This document shows, piece by piece, positions 45,584-57,463 of a DNA stretch of 64,000 nucleotides. The translations under genes were made by a program, and so were the position numbers. Each line of letters starts with the position of its first letter. Positions within the stretch are counted from its first letter, which is position 1. Below the pieces are notes generated by a model. It did no database searches, was not told the DNA's origin, and saw only the letters and a list, made by a program, of their open reading frames with translations. Source of the DNA: Cercophora sp. LCS_1 (taxonomy: Eukaryota > Ascomycota > Sordariomycetes > Sordariales > Lasiosphaeriaceae); assembly GCA_036250225.1 (NCBI GenBank), contig JAPZLL010000013.1:682001-746000 (forward strand), written 5' to 3'.

Positions 45584-48485
45584 TGTGAGCCGTGTGTGAA
45601 TTGGGTTCAATTGGTGGAGCTAGCTTCTTGACGAGATGTCGATGAACATTGATTGCGGTGAAGACGGGATGCTGAAACCCCCCCACATGACGCAAAGGCT
45701 GGACGGGACAGGAGCGGAAAAGAACCCGCTGTTTGTGATACGCGAGACAGGTAGGAAATGATCGGACCAGGAATGAGGATAAATGTGATGATCTGGCCAC
45801 GATTCTAACATTCGACTTGGATCTTGTTATCTATGGACACACAGCGAGATCTGGGCAAGTTGACGACAAGTTGACGAGAATGCATTGACTCAAATCTGTG
45901 GTTGTTGCTTCAAGTACTCTAATACCGCAAGATTGTTTCCAAGTTAGCACTGATGGGCGTTCCAAGGCGTCAGAAACAACACTGTAGACCTTGAGGATGT
46001 CTGAAGACGTCAACCGCTGCGAAGACCATGGGATGGATTGCTTGCGATCTCGACATGGTGATGCTGGCCATGATAAGATAACATTACCCGGTCCTGGGTG
46101 GCAAGAAGCCCGCGAGACTGGCATGTTCACCTCTGTCGCAACGTTCAAAACCACGACAAACTGGATATCACGGTGCAGAGGAATGGAAGATCGGCTTGAA
46201 ACTGAGCCAGTCAACTGATTGTGTCGTCGGTGGGAAACGTGATCAAGACCGAGGACTGCAGCAGCTGGACGTGACCCACTGATGTGGAGCCAGGGGTGAA
46301 CCCCAAAGTGAACCTTTTTGCTGCCCACCTCGCCCCCAGTCCCGTTTTCCAGCTTCACCTCGCCCCATGGTCAGCAAACTGGAAAGACGCCCGTCACTTC
46401 TTTTCGGCTCGACCCACAAAGCCTCGTTCATCGCAGACAAACCAAGACTTGTCCTGGACGCTTCGCGGATATTCATTTCCCATCCATCATTTATTTCATC
46501 ATTTATCCTCTTCTCTCCTCGTCATTCAGCTTCTCTCCAAAAAAAAAAAAAAAAAAAAAAAGCCGCTTGGCTTCACATGCGCGCTCTTTCCGATTTTCTT
46601 TCCCTCAGCAAGGGGCGCCCATCCCAGGATAGCAAATCTTCAGCATCGTCTGTGGACTCTGCCCACAGCGGGAAACACGGACTAACCGCTGCGGAGACAT
46701 TACTTCTTCCCAGCATCGTCGTTTTCTCGACATCGGGAATTTTATGACGACGATGTTTGTCAACTTTTGACCAAATTCTTCCAGCCAGCAGTCATTTGGG
46801 GGTCATCTCCCTTCTCTTCCCCTACCGCCAAAGGGCACGGCACGGCACTGACCCTCCAGTGGTGTGGGGAGACGAATCATCGCCCGATCCCACCAACCCC
46901 TCGTGGGCACTGTGGGCCGACTGACGCTGGACAATTGAGTGCCCCGCGCCTCTCCACTCCTTCCACTCAAACAAACCGGGCAGAAGCAACCAACCCCGAA
47001 AGTCACACTCGGTCACCACAACCTACCACTCATGCGACAAGCCGACAAGAGTCATGCCAAGAATCCAGCTTCCCAGCAAGTTGTCGGGTCCACATCATCG
47101 GCTGGACTCTCATCGGTCAAGTGTCCGATTGTCAGGCCGACAGGAACCTCAATGCCACGTCAGTTTTGACGCTCAGGACAGCCAGCGCTGTAAGTCGTCG
47201 AACAAACAATGTACCATTTCCTCGGCGGAAAATACTTCGTCCTCCAGTCTTCCAGCCGCTGACCAAATCAGCCCAGTTGGCGTACCACATCGAACCACGA
47301 CAAATGACTCCTCCCGATTCCCCGCGAAGCCCGGACAGCTCTCCCCTCCCGACGTGTACATTACCGCGAGATACCCGTCGCTGCTTCTCTCTGTTCCCTC
47401 GAAGACGCCAGCGATGGTCAAGTTTCGGCGCCCACAGCGGATCGTATCACACCGGGAGCGAAGTTGTGACACCTAATTGAGACACCAAGAACGTCGCCGA
47501 CCAAGCACGAGCAAGCGCGCGGGCAACAGAGGCACAAGTGGCACTGGAACAACACATCAAGCGGACAGTCACAGTCACCGGCAACGAACGCACAATTGGG
47601 GGAAGTAGATTTCTATTTCCTTATCTTTTTTTTTTTTTTGGCTTCGCGCGTCTTTACCCTCCCCGCGCAGGAATGCTCAAGAGCAGGTCCAAAGATTCCG
47701 ACAACCAGACCAGAAGGCCTGGGTGTGTCAAGATCATAAATGTCATGGTGCACGACGTCCCAGTTCCGTCCAATGACGGCAGCTCGGATCAATACCATGA
47801 AGACGAGGAGCAAAAGTTCGCTCTCGTCAGGACCACGCTTCCCAAAAGCAAAGTCAGCAGCCATGCTCGATATCCACCCCGAATCACCAAGTGCAATGCA
47901 TGCCTCATGTCTTTTCTTTCCCTTTACCCGGTTTTTTTCTGACCTCATTCCCGTGAATTAAAAAAGAGATCCCCCGAGCGCGCAAGGGTATCGGGTTCCT
48001 TGCACCAAAACCCACCAGCCAAAACCGCGGGGGAGGGTAAATCCTAATATGATACAGGCAAAATATTCCTACAAGTCGAACGAAAGGGGCAATGGTCTTG
48101 GTTCTGCTGCCGGTAAGGTTGCGCGGATCGGTGGTCAAAGGGAGGGAGCCCAACGACTCCCACCTCTTCTAAGCGAGGCAGGGAAGCGGCAAGAGTGGCA
48201 ATAAGTTTGTCTGGCCCCGAGCGATGTGCAACGATGTGCCACGATGTGCCAAGATATCCCTTGGGGAACTGGCAAAGCAAGCCACGTGTGGAGCACGGTG
48301 GACGCCGAGCCAACCCCGTCTGCAAGCGCGTGGGCTCGCAGACGCGACGGTAAACTCGCCGAGGGAGAGCCCTCTGCATCGAGAGCAAGTGGTTGGGACA
48401 TGATACTCATACAGGTCGTTTGATGTCGCGAAGGGCTGCAAGTTAGAGCGGATGGTGGGCGCAACGATACTGGTGGGACCGGCAT
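45584..48485. other. Long intergenic region, no confident gene
   Basis: About 2.9 kb. An A23 tract lies at 46539-46561. A short plus-strand frame from the ATG at 46577 (Ser-rich, 56 codons) and a Pro/Ser-rich frame ending near 47475 could be exons of a disordered protein, but I found no joining intron I trust. A T-rich run lies near 47630. The right end is the 3' flank of the bromodomain gene. Confidence 0.4.
46539..46561 (+). repeat. A23 homopolymer
   Basis: An uninterrupted run of 23 A after a pyrimidine-rich stretch. No coding or splice context is established. Confidence 0.9.
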
Positions 48486-51433
48486 CTACTCCTCCTCGGA
48501 GCTCTCCTCGTCGTCACTATCGACAGGAGGGTTGGGAGTGGGATCCGCCGCAGCCGCGCCATTGCCGTTGCCCTCAATCGATTCCATCGGCTCTTGACTC
48601 CCGGAACCTTGACGACCAGCCTGGGCCCGCAGCTCCGTAAGCTGCTGCAGCCGTCTCTCCTGCTCAACCCGGCTCATGGGCTTGTTCTTCTTGTTCTTCG
48701 TTGTCGCACCCTTGGGCTTGGGTGCGGGCGGCTCCGGCGCCGGAGGAGCGGCAAAGCTCTTCTCCTTGTCGGCGCGCAGGTTGGGGAACGCCTTGACAGC
48801 GAGGTCGTAGAGCCTAACCAAGGCCTCATCAGAAAGTTGTTCTATGTCCAATTCCAATTCGCCCGAGTCGTTCTCGCCCTGACCAGTGTCCTTCTTGATT
48901 ATGTCGATGGCCCTCTCAAGCTGTGCCCCGTCAAGCTCTGCAATACCAGCCGCGATGACTTCCTTCTCCAGCGCGCCCATTTTGCGCTTAACGGGTTTCT
49001 TAGCCCCACCGCTCTTCTTGGATGACCCGCTGTTCACGGTCGCCACAGATGCTTTCTTACTCGCACTGCCTAGCGCTCCGGATTTCTTGGGCTTCGATGA
49101 CTTGGGCTTGGCAGGCTTCTTGGACTGGAAAGAGGCGAGCTTGGCGCGTTCGCCCATCAATTGTCTCTGAAGCATCGCGACGACGGACTGAGCGATCTCC
49201 ACGTCGGTAATTTCCGCCGTGCCAGTGTTGATCATGTCATTAACCTTCTTCTGTTCCTCCTCAAGTCGCTTCTGGATAGTAGCCAGGCGCTGTTGAGAGG
49301 CCTTCTGCTCTTCGTCAACCTCGGGCTCGCCGTCAGACTCGCGCTCCTCATCCTCCGAATCGTCCCTGGGGGCGGGGCTCTGGAGGTTGGGGAACGTCGC
49401 CGTGCTCGGCGGCGGGGCGTGCTTTGCCATCCAGTCGTCCTTCCTGCCGAACTCTTTCTTAAAGAGGCTCTGAAGCTTGAGGGCCTGGGCGTAAACAACG
49501 TGCTGCTCGCCGTTGAACAACCTGCAATTCTTGACTATGAGGTCAAAGTCCTTCTCGAACTCCTTTGCAGACGCGTATTCGCCGGCGCTCAGCTTGTTCC
49601 CCATCGTGCTGAGATCCATTGGCTTCTTGACCACCTTATGGTACGAAGGAATATTCAAAGCAACAGGGTCAACCGGAACGAGGAAGGGACCGTTGATGTC
49701 GAAATGCTTGGATTTCTTCAGCTCGTTCAGAACATCCTCGCAGAACCGGAGCTCTGGCGGAAGCTTCTTCTTCCGCTTTGTCTCGTAAACCAGGTCCTTT
49801 GAGTGCGCCGGCTTTACAGGCCTCTTCGCGCGACCATCCAGCTTCGACGAGTCGCGCCGAATCAGCGGCACACCGTTGTTGTTGGCAGGGATCGCGAATG
49901 CCGGGGACTCGACAGATTTCGCCGGCGGATCTGCTGCGGCGCTCTTGGACGGGCGCCGGGGTGACGGAGGCGCCGCTGGGGTGGGCTGGGCTGTTACTCG
50001 AGGCTCGGCATGGCGGGTAGGATGTTGCTTCGGCTCCTTCTTCTCGGGCTTGGCTGGCTCAGCTGCCCCGGAGGCGGCCATACGGGTGTAGATGGCGTCG
50101 CGAGTCTGTCTGGCCCATTTCGTGACATCGTGAATCTCGCCGTTGAACGCGATCGAGTTGGCAATGAGGAGCTCGACGTCTTTCTTGAACTCACTAATGG
50201 TCGCGTACCTGGAAGTTTCTCCTCGGAGCCTTCGCTCCATGTAGCTGATGTCGACCGGCTTCTCAATCTTTGCAGAATAATCGTCCCAAAGCATGGGCCA
50301 CAGATCCTTGACGGAGGCTCGAAACCCAAGACCAGCCTTTGTCTTCTTCACGCCAGCCAGTATGTTACGAAGCTGCCGAGCCATGTAGTCAGTCAGCGGG
50401 TTGGCGTCGATCGACGGATCGTTCAGATTCTTTGGCTCCCCATTCTCAAGGTAGAGAGGCTTGGCCCCGCTGTTTGGCTGGTCCACATCCATTCGATCCG
50501 GCGAGGCCTCGGTCTTGACATCCACCTGTTCGGCAGCAGTGCCAACCTTTGGTCTCTTCGCTGCGGGCTCGTCCTCGCTGTCCAGCTCGCGCTCTCGGGA
50601 TACTTTGGCGGTCGGCTGGGAAACCTCCGAGAGACTGGTGTCGGCTGTAATAGGGGCGGAAGGTGATTCTTGAGTGGGCGCGCTCGCCGCAGCAATGTTG
50701 CTGGCGTCCGCAGCTGGAGTGGCCGGCAGAGCGTCGCTGGCTGCAGTCTCTTGGGTGCTTTCCGCTTGCTCAAAAACAAGGGAAGCCTCTGGTTGAGTCT
50801 GCGCATCGTCCATGACAACGTCCTCCTTTGTCCCTGAGGATATCGCTTCGCTGATCGGGGAGGTTGCGGACTTGGTCTCTGAGGCATCAACTTGCGCATC
50901 GGCGGGCGAGATGGTCGATTCGTCTGGCACGGTCGGAGTCGGCGATTTCGCGGGCGCGTCGGTCATTTCGCTGTCGGCAGGCGCGCTGTCTTTGGGCTCG
51001 GAACTGGCGATCTCTTCTTCTACGTTCTCCTCAACGGCGTCCTCCTCTTGCACGCCGTTTTGTCCGCTGACTAGAGTTTGGTTCGCAGAAAAAGCTTCCT
51101 CATTTCGGTCGAGTTTCGCGTCCTTGTTGCCAGGTGCGCTCTTGTCGTCAAACTCTACTTGTGTCTCCTCCTCGGGGGAAGAGCGCCTAAGGTTGTAAGT
51201 CACGATGCAGAAGGCGGGGCAGGCGCGGCGCGCAAATGGGATAAAATGCGCGGCCTCGTTTGAGATGGCGGGAAACCAAACAACCACAAAAAACAATGCC
51301 AAATCTAGAAGGGAAGGTGCGCGGCTTACCCATTGACTGTGAGAGTGCCATTGCGGATTTCCTTCTCAATTACCGGTGCGGATGCAATGTGCTTCTCTTG
51401 GAGAAGCACGCTGTCTGGGTGTTGAGTGGTCAT
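48486..51433 (-). CDS. bdf1: BET-family double bromodomain protein Bdf1
   Basis: Exons 51433-51330 and 51186-48486 (143-nt intron, GTAAGC donor, CTTAG acceptor) join in frame to 934 aa beginning MTTQHPDSVLLQEKH. An acidic, Ser/Ala-rich N-terminus of about 280 aa is followed by bromodomain 1 (about 300-405; acetyl-lysine-pocket Asn in IANSIAFNGE) and bromodomain 2 (about 515-620; FLVPVDPVALNIPSYHKVVKKP written here in part, Asn in KNCRLFNGE). A coiled-coil segment near 655-700, a Lys-rich block and an ET/NET domain (about 770-833, MGALEKEVIAAGI and ELELDIEQL) follow, then an acidic end. This order defines BET proteins, which read acetylated histone tails and act in TFIID-linked transcription and chromatin. 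The upstream exon was missed by a simple frame search; its conserved-looking N-terminus and exact phase support it. Confidence 0.93.
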
Positions 51434-54400
51434 AACTGCCATTCGGAGTAATGCGACTCAGTGAGGAAGATGCGACATGAAATCGGCTTGCGCCTAGTCA
51501 GTAACCGTTTGCGACAAGTCGCGAAAGCACTTGGTTGCAATGCGCGCTAACAGCAGCAACCTCAGAAAGATATGGCGGGTACTATCTGGAGGTGCGCGAT
51601 GCGCTGTGGTAAGGATAGGGGTTGTGGCCAAGCAACGCCAACAAAGGCGGCAGCGACGATAAGGTTGACGATGGTGGCAGGGTTTGATGTGGAATGGCGT
51701 GGCGGGGATGTGTCTTTTGAAGGTGGCGGAACGTGCGCACGCGTTTGCAAGCGAAAAGGGAAGGCGAGAAAGCGAGAACGAGAAAAAAAGATGGCGGCCA
51801 CTCACATTTGTGCAAAGTTTCGCGTGGAGGAAAGGCTGAGAAGTGGAAAATCCTGGTTGCCAGCCTCGCGCGATGGCGACTGTCGGAGAAGGAAGGACCC
51901 AGAACGATTTGGGCGCGATTTTTGGGTGGCTGGGTTGCTGCGAGCCGAGATGGAGGGGATCTCGCAGAAAAAAAAGAGGAGAGAAAAAGATGGCCCGGTC
52001 GATTGCTGAGAGGAGTGCGGGCTGTCGCGTTATGCCGTGATCCGCTGGCTCTGGTTGGTTGGGGTGGGGAGTGGGGGGGGTCGAGCTGGTCTTGTACCGC
52101 GTCAGAATCTTTCAAAATTTCTGGGTGAAAACACATGTCAGTCCCGGTCGGCAGCCCGGGGCTATTTATGAGAGCTGTCTCTCTCCAGAGTGTCGCGAGT
52201 GGCTCCGCCTCTGACTGGCTCGCTGGGCTTATCGAACCCGCTTTGAGCAGTCTGGTTGGCCGCAGCCATGCGAGGTGGGCCGTGCGCGATCGACACAAGG
52301 GGCGCCAGGGTGTTTCTGTACCACGGAATCTGCTCCATCAAAATCAACCTGGAACTTGACATCGCAGTCCCTCATCATGCCAAAACATCTCATCAACGCG
52401 ATCGTTTCGCCTCTTGTCGCCTGCCATTCTGTCACTTGACAGACGATGAGTTTGTAAACGTCGTCGAGGAAGAAGATCCCTTCTGACGCGGAAAGCGGAA
52501 CAACTCCGCATGCGACGCGCAACCCGTACGCCCAACGCTTTTCAACATACAAAGAAATGGGTGCCTCTCACCTCCAAGACGGGACGGGAACCGATGGCCA
52601 CGGGCAAACGCTTTCGGCCCAGAATCACACACGACCCGGAGTGATCCGAACCCAGATGATTTCACTTAGTTTATTTCCAAGTACCGACTATCGACCCAAC
52701 AACCGTTTGCACGACCGACGACCGAGGACAAACCGGGTCGATGACGATGGCGACGACGATGGCGGCGAAGACGGCCAAAAACCGTGACCCGAAACAACCG
52801 AAGCACTGGGTCGCAAACAGCCCCGGATTTCCCAAGGATACGCGACAATGACGCGACAAGGGATGCAACGAGCCAACCACAACGGGGCTAATTTAAAAGG
52901 GCAATTTCGCCGTGCGAATTCCCGTTGCGCCCGTTCCTTGGGACGCGTCGCGTCGTGGCGCTCGAGGTGGGACTTTTTTTCGGGTTTAAGTCAGGAGGCC
53001 AAGGCTACTTGTGCATTGTATCCTCGAGGTGAGTGCTGGTTGGTCTGTTTGGCGGATGCAGGCGGATGGCGGCGATTAGGAGTTTTTCGCGGGCAGAAGC
53101 CGCGCAACTATGGATTCGGGGCCACTTGTTATTTGTAGGCTGGATTTGGCGGTTTTGGACAAGTCGCAGCTGCCCAAAGTTTTCTCGCTTCTTACCAAGA
53201 CGCCACTTGCAGGGATGCTGCTTAGCTTGAGACTACGACGCCCAATCAACGATGTTGGAGGCCCACCTGATGCAGGGATGGAGTTTCCCGAGCTCAATTT
53301 TTTTTTTGGAGGGCACACCTTTGAAAGGAGAACAACTCGCCGCGGAAACACCCTCACGTTTTCGAGACTCACGAACTCCAACACCTCGAACGACTTGTCT
53401 TGCCTGGAATGCAGACTGCGGAGACCTCGGATCTGTTCCCCTCCCAGCACAGGATACATCTCTTACCCAACATCAAGTGTCACCGACCCCAATCGCGGCC
53501 CTTGGCTGCCTGCTTCCCCACGACCAATCAGGGCCCTGGACGACAAATTTCGTCGGGCTCCTGCATGTTTGATGCCTGAGGCACTTTCGAGCCAGCCACA
53601 CCAGCGATCTTGGTGGAACCGATGACTCATCTCGGACCCCAACCTGGTTGCCGTCACATGATCAGTCACACTTCTGCTTGGCACATGTTGCTTGAAGACC
53701 TTGGCATTTTCTACCTGACACGGCTGGCGATGTCTCCATGTGTGGGTGCACTGATGAATGCTTCACAGGTCGAGTCCTGCGAAAGTGGGTGCGCCTGAGC
53801 GCCATCCCCACTTTGCATCGCCCATTATTTTTGTTCTCAAGCCACTAGTTCCCACCTTCATCCATTGTGAGGTTCCGGGACTGCTCGTCTTTCCATCGGC
53901 TTGGGAGTGCTTTTACCTCGGTGTGTACACGCTCCGAGTCGTCCGGTCGTGATGAAACTCACTGCTCTTTTCACAAAGTGATGATGTGAAGTGATGTGAA
54001 TGCTTCGGGGATCCCACAACCGAGCGATAAACAGACTAAGCTACCCAACCTTTGTGAAGTTGTCCATAACTTTGTATGGAGGGCCTTTATACAAACTGGC
54101 TGGGATAAAATAGTTGATTGTCAGAGATACTACGTGTGTATACCTGGGCAAGTTGGTGGCACACTGCATTACTTGAAGCGGCCAGCCTAAACGGGCATTG
54201 TAAACTCCAATGTGTGTCAACAGAAAAGTCTAACGCGTTCTCAAAAGTGTTGTGGGCATCGGGATATTTTAAAACTGTGTTCGGATCTTAGATTTAGTCC
54301 TTTTCAGCGGATGTATATCCCTTCAAAATATGTGCCGTTCATTTTGTCAAGGACTTGCTGGGTTATAAGGTCCCTTGAGGATATAAAGGCTGATGTCTCA

Positions 54401-54770
54401 AAGGCCGTTGTGGTTCGTTATTTTGTTCACACCAGCACGGTTGCTCTCTTGCACGGGCCAGTTGCGATAACCGACCCCTGCTCGAGAAATGTGGGGGGTG
54501 GAAGCCGCAACTGCGAAAAAAAGTTTGGCTCTGCATCCCATAAATTTTTCCGGAGCAGCTTCTGTATTTCCAGTCCGCAACCATAGTTCTCTGCAACAGC
54601 GACATATCGTTGTTGGATTAACACAATCTCATCCTTTGAGCTAGTCGCTTCTACAAGTAGAATTGGCCCTTCGGAATTCCTCAATCCTCAGCTTCACGCT
54701 CTAGACGCGGATCCTCTGCGAGCCGCAGTCGCGGACTCGGCATTCTTTCCGTTGCCTTCAGATCGCCAAC
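51434..54770. other. Long intergenic region, no gene recognised
   Basis: About 3.3 kb between the divergent bdf1 and Utp12-domain genes. The 51.5-52.1 kb part is purine-rich and free of recognisable proteins and is probably the bdf1 leader and promoter. Frames at 53.1-53.6 kb have no family resemblance. From about 54.0 kb the DNA is AT-rich and carries one copy of a dispersed repeat (54216-54359). Confidence 0.45.
54216..54359 (+). repeat. Diverged AT-rich dispersed repeat, copy 1
   Basis: Shares the order of blocks with 56518-56665: GTCAACAGAAAAG at the left, diverged middle, and a right block TGTGCCGTTCATTTTGTCAA that matches at 27 of 29 bases when extended. The copies are in direct orientation on either side of the Utp12-domain gene. 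Confidence 0.65.
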
Positions 54771-56000
54771 ATGTCGGCCAAAAGGAAATCAGTCACCAAT
54801 ATCGCAAAGCCTATTATCAGGCAGAGCCCCAAAGTCGCTTCGAAATCGCGAATTGACGAGTCCAAGGCCACCATCTCCTCAGGCCTGACGCCGAGCGCCG
54901 CCAGCCGACGAAGAACCGACCCGGTGGACGAAGACAGCAGCAACTCCCCCAGTCCCTCCGACAATGAGGATCAGAGCGAAGATGACGAGGCGGTAGTACA
55001 AAAGCAGGGGAAGACCCCTTTGAAGGGGAAACAGGAGGAGGAGGCGGCCGACCCGGACACCGAAATGGCTTCTCCCGACCAGGAGCCCGAAGAACAAGGT
55101 GACGCCTCGGACAACGAGCCCACACTCGGCGAGCTGATGCGCAACACGGCGATTGTCGATGTCGCCTCGTCGCTAGCCGCTCAAGCCACCCCCGCGAGGA
55201 TAGGCTCACGATCGCAACCGCTCGCAACTGTCAACTCGACGTCGCTCGGCACAGTTCTTAACCAGGCTCTGAAAAGCGACGACCGCGACCTCCTCGAGTC
55301 ATGCCTGCAGGTAACCGATGTCAAGATCATCCAGGCGACCATCAACCGCCTCGACTCGTCCCTTGCCGTCAGTCTTCTCTCCAAGCTTGCAGACCGCATG
55401 CACCGCAGACCAGGTCGCGCGTTTGGCCTCATGAAGTGGATGCAGTGGACCATGATAGCACATGGTGGCACCCTCGTCAACGAGCCCGGTCTTACAAAGA
55501 AGCTTGGCAACTTGCAGTCGGTGCTGGAGGAGCGGGGGCGGGCTCTTCCCAAGCTGTTGGCGCTTCAGGGCAAGCTTGACATGCTCAACAGCCAGATCCA
55601 GTTCAGGAAAGCAATTAAGAAATTAGACGCCGAGGGATCAGGCGACGAGGATGACGACGACGTTGACGTGCCAGGCGTAGTGTACGTTGAAGGTGAGGAA
55701 GACGAGGACAAGGCCACTGGTGCCGGGCGCCGGGGAGCCAGGGAACAGGCAGAGGACGAAGCCCTGCTCATCTCGAATGGGTTTGACGCGGAGACGGATG
55801 ACGACTCGGATGAGGAGGAGATTGAGGATAGCGAGGAGGTGGAGCTTGACGTTGATTCAATGGATGAGGATGAGGTTGACCACGACGACAATGAGGACGA
55901 GTCTGGGGACGAGGACGAGGACCAAGAAGATGATGACGACGAGGATAGCGCGCCACCGGCAAAGGTGCAAAAGGTATCCAAGTTCGGAAAAAAGAAGTAG
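54771..56000 (+). CDS. Utp12-domain SSU processome protein (Utp5-like)
   Basis: A single exon of 409 aa from the ATG at 54771. The N-terminal 115 residues are basic then acidic and disordered. Residues about 155-275 form a helical Utp12-type domain (TSLGTVLNQALKSDDRDLLE, then a Leu-rich run SLAVSLLSKLADRMHRRPGR and LMKWMQWTMIAHGG). The C-terminal 130 residues are almost wholly Asp/Glu tracts and end in a basic KVSKFGKKK. The fold is found in U3 snoRNP subunits of the t-UTP/UtpA and UtpB groups, which start pre-18S rRNA assembly in the nucleolus. The yeast Utp5 counterpart carries WD40 repeats ahead of this domain; they are absent here, as is common for the filamentous fungal proteins I recall. 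A short purine/pyrimidine leader precedes the start. Confidence 0.85.
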   Translation: MSAKRKSVTNIAKPIIRQSPKVASKSRIDESKATISSGLTPSAASRRRTDPVDEDSSNSPSPSDNEDQSEDDEAVVQKQGKTPLKGKQEEEAADPDTEMASPDQEPEEQGDASDNEPTLGELMRNTAIVDVASSLAAQATPARIGSRSQPLATVNSTSLGTVLNQALKSDDRDLLESCLQVTDVKIIQATINRLDSSLAVSLLSKLADRMHRRPGRAFGLMKWMQWTMIAHGGTLVNEPGLTKKLGNLQSVLEERGRALPKLLALQGKLDMLNSQIQFRKAIKKLDAEGSGDEDDDDVDVPGVVYVEGEEDEDKATGAGRRGAREQAEDEALLISNGFDAETDDDSDEEEIEDSEEVELDVDSMDEDEVDHDDNEDESGDEDEDQEDDDDEDSAPPAKVQKVSKFGKKK

Positions 56001-57463
56001 GAGATCGCCGTTCGTAGGGTCTCGCAGTGGGCGCGGAACATTGAGAGCCCCGAACGTTAGATATTAAATGTGGATTATGGCTAGCGCGATACAGCGAGGA
56101 CCCTTCAATGCCACTGAATTGTGAGGTCAATCGTTCCCGAGATGGTTAGCTATCCCAAGGAAGTTTGATAGAACCTTGAGACCTGAACAAGTGGGTGACA
56201 GAAAAAATCCAGACTCTGAAGACCGCCGAGGCAGCTCCATGCCCTCCACCTGTTGGTTCGCATCCCAAAAGGCATACAAATGATAAGAATATATCCAGTT
56301 CTGGCATTTTTCTAAAGGCCTATTAAATACTATTAGATGCCTTAGAATACTACCTCAACCTCATTTTTCGAGATAGAGAGGCCTCTGAATCTGTTGGTGT
56401 GCGGTTTGTTTTCTTAGGGACTTGCTGAACTATCAAGTTGACGACAAAAAAAATCAGCCAGCCAAATCCAATCGATGTCTCTCAAGTGACTTGAATATAT
56501 TGTAACGCTCGATAGACGTCAACAGAAAAGCTTGACGGCTTTTGATAGTATTTCAAGGGATCCAAATGTTGAGTGATGGATTGGAACATTGGATATCCTC
56601 CTTTTAAGTTGATGAATCTCTCTTTACCTTTATATATGTGCCGTTTATTTTGTCAAGGAGTTGCTACCTCAAGAGGGGAGCCTCGAGCTCCAGTGCTTGA
56701 ACCCAAACTCCAGCCGTTAGATTTCCCCATCTTTCACACACAATCTCGATGGCCATGCGGAATTCTCCAGGGAATTGTGCTGAATATTTTGAGGCTTCAG
56801 GGATAGTGGTATTCGTTGCCTGTCCAGTGCCCATCCATTCCATCTGCACAAAAACACATCGGTCAATAGTCCAGCCCAAGTCCTTGACAAAATCGACAGC
56901 ACACCTGAAAATATCAAGCGAATATTCATTCAGTCAAAAGGAGTATGCAGATCCCAATGCATTATTCAATATTCGAATGCCCTGGAACAATATCAAAAAG
57001 ACATTGGGCTTCAATGGACACATATCAAAGCACCCAAACATCATCACCAGACCACCAACCGACTCACAAGTCATCACGACATGGACCTCACCATCACACA
57101 AACGCCAAGCACATGCCAGTCAACAAACAAACAAGACTCAGCCAACAAGCCATTACATATCATATCTGTTATACACTAACCACACGCGCATATCAAATCC
57201 AACCCTTCAATCCAATGTATACATGCAACATAGGTAACCAGGGTCTTGTCTTTTACAACCCATCAAACCATCGCAATGCTATGCTCTAAACGACAACAAC
57301 ACGTCAAACCGAGCATATGTAATAATGTAAAACCCAAGTTGCTCGCTGCTAACAAAGCAAAGCTGTGTATATCCATCCAACCGCCCTTCTACCCATGTCA
57401 AGTCTCGTGGATCCAAAAACACCATACAGTCTAACACATCTCTATGTGATATGGGAGGGGTCA
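56001..57463. other. Intergenic, AT-rich, repeat copy, no gene
   Basis: Convergent 3' flanks of two genes. The DNA is AT-rich with repeat copy 2 at 56518-56665. The CA-rich stretch at about 57040-57300 is likely the 3' untranslated part of the large minus-strand gene. Confidence 0.45.
56518..56665 (+). repeat. Diverged AT-rich dispersed repeat, copy 2
   Basis: Counterpart of 54216-54359 (see there). The middle third hardly aligns, so the pair is old or heavily mutated. Confidence 0.65.

Noticed and set aside
46577..47480. A disordered-protein gene after the A23 tract
   Set aside because: Two Ser/Pro-rich frames are suggestive, but no intron with good signals joins them and no domain is present.
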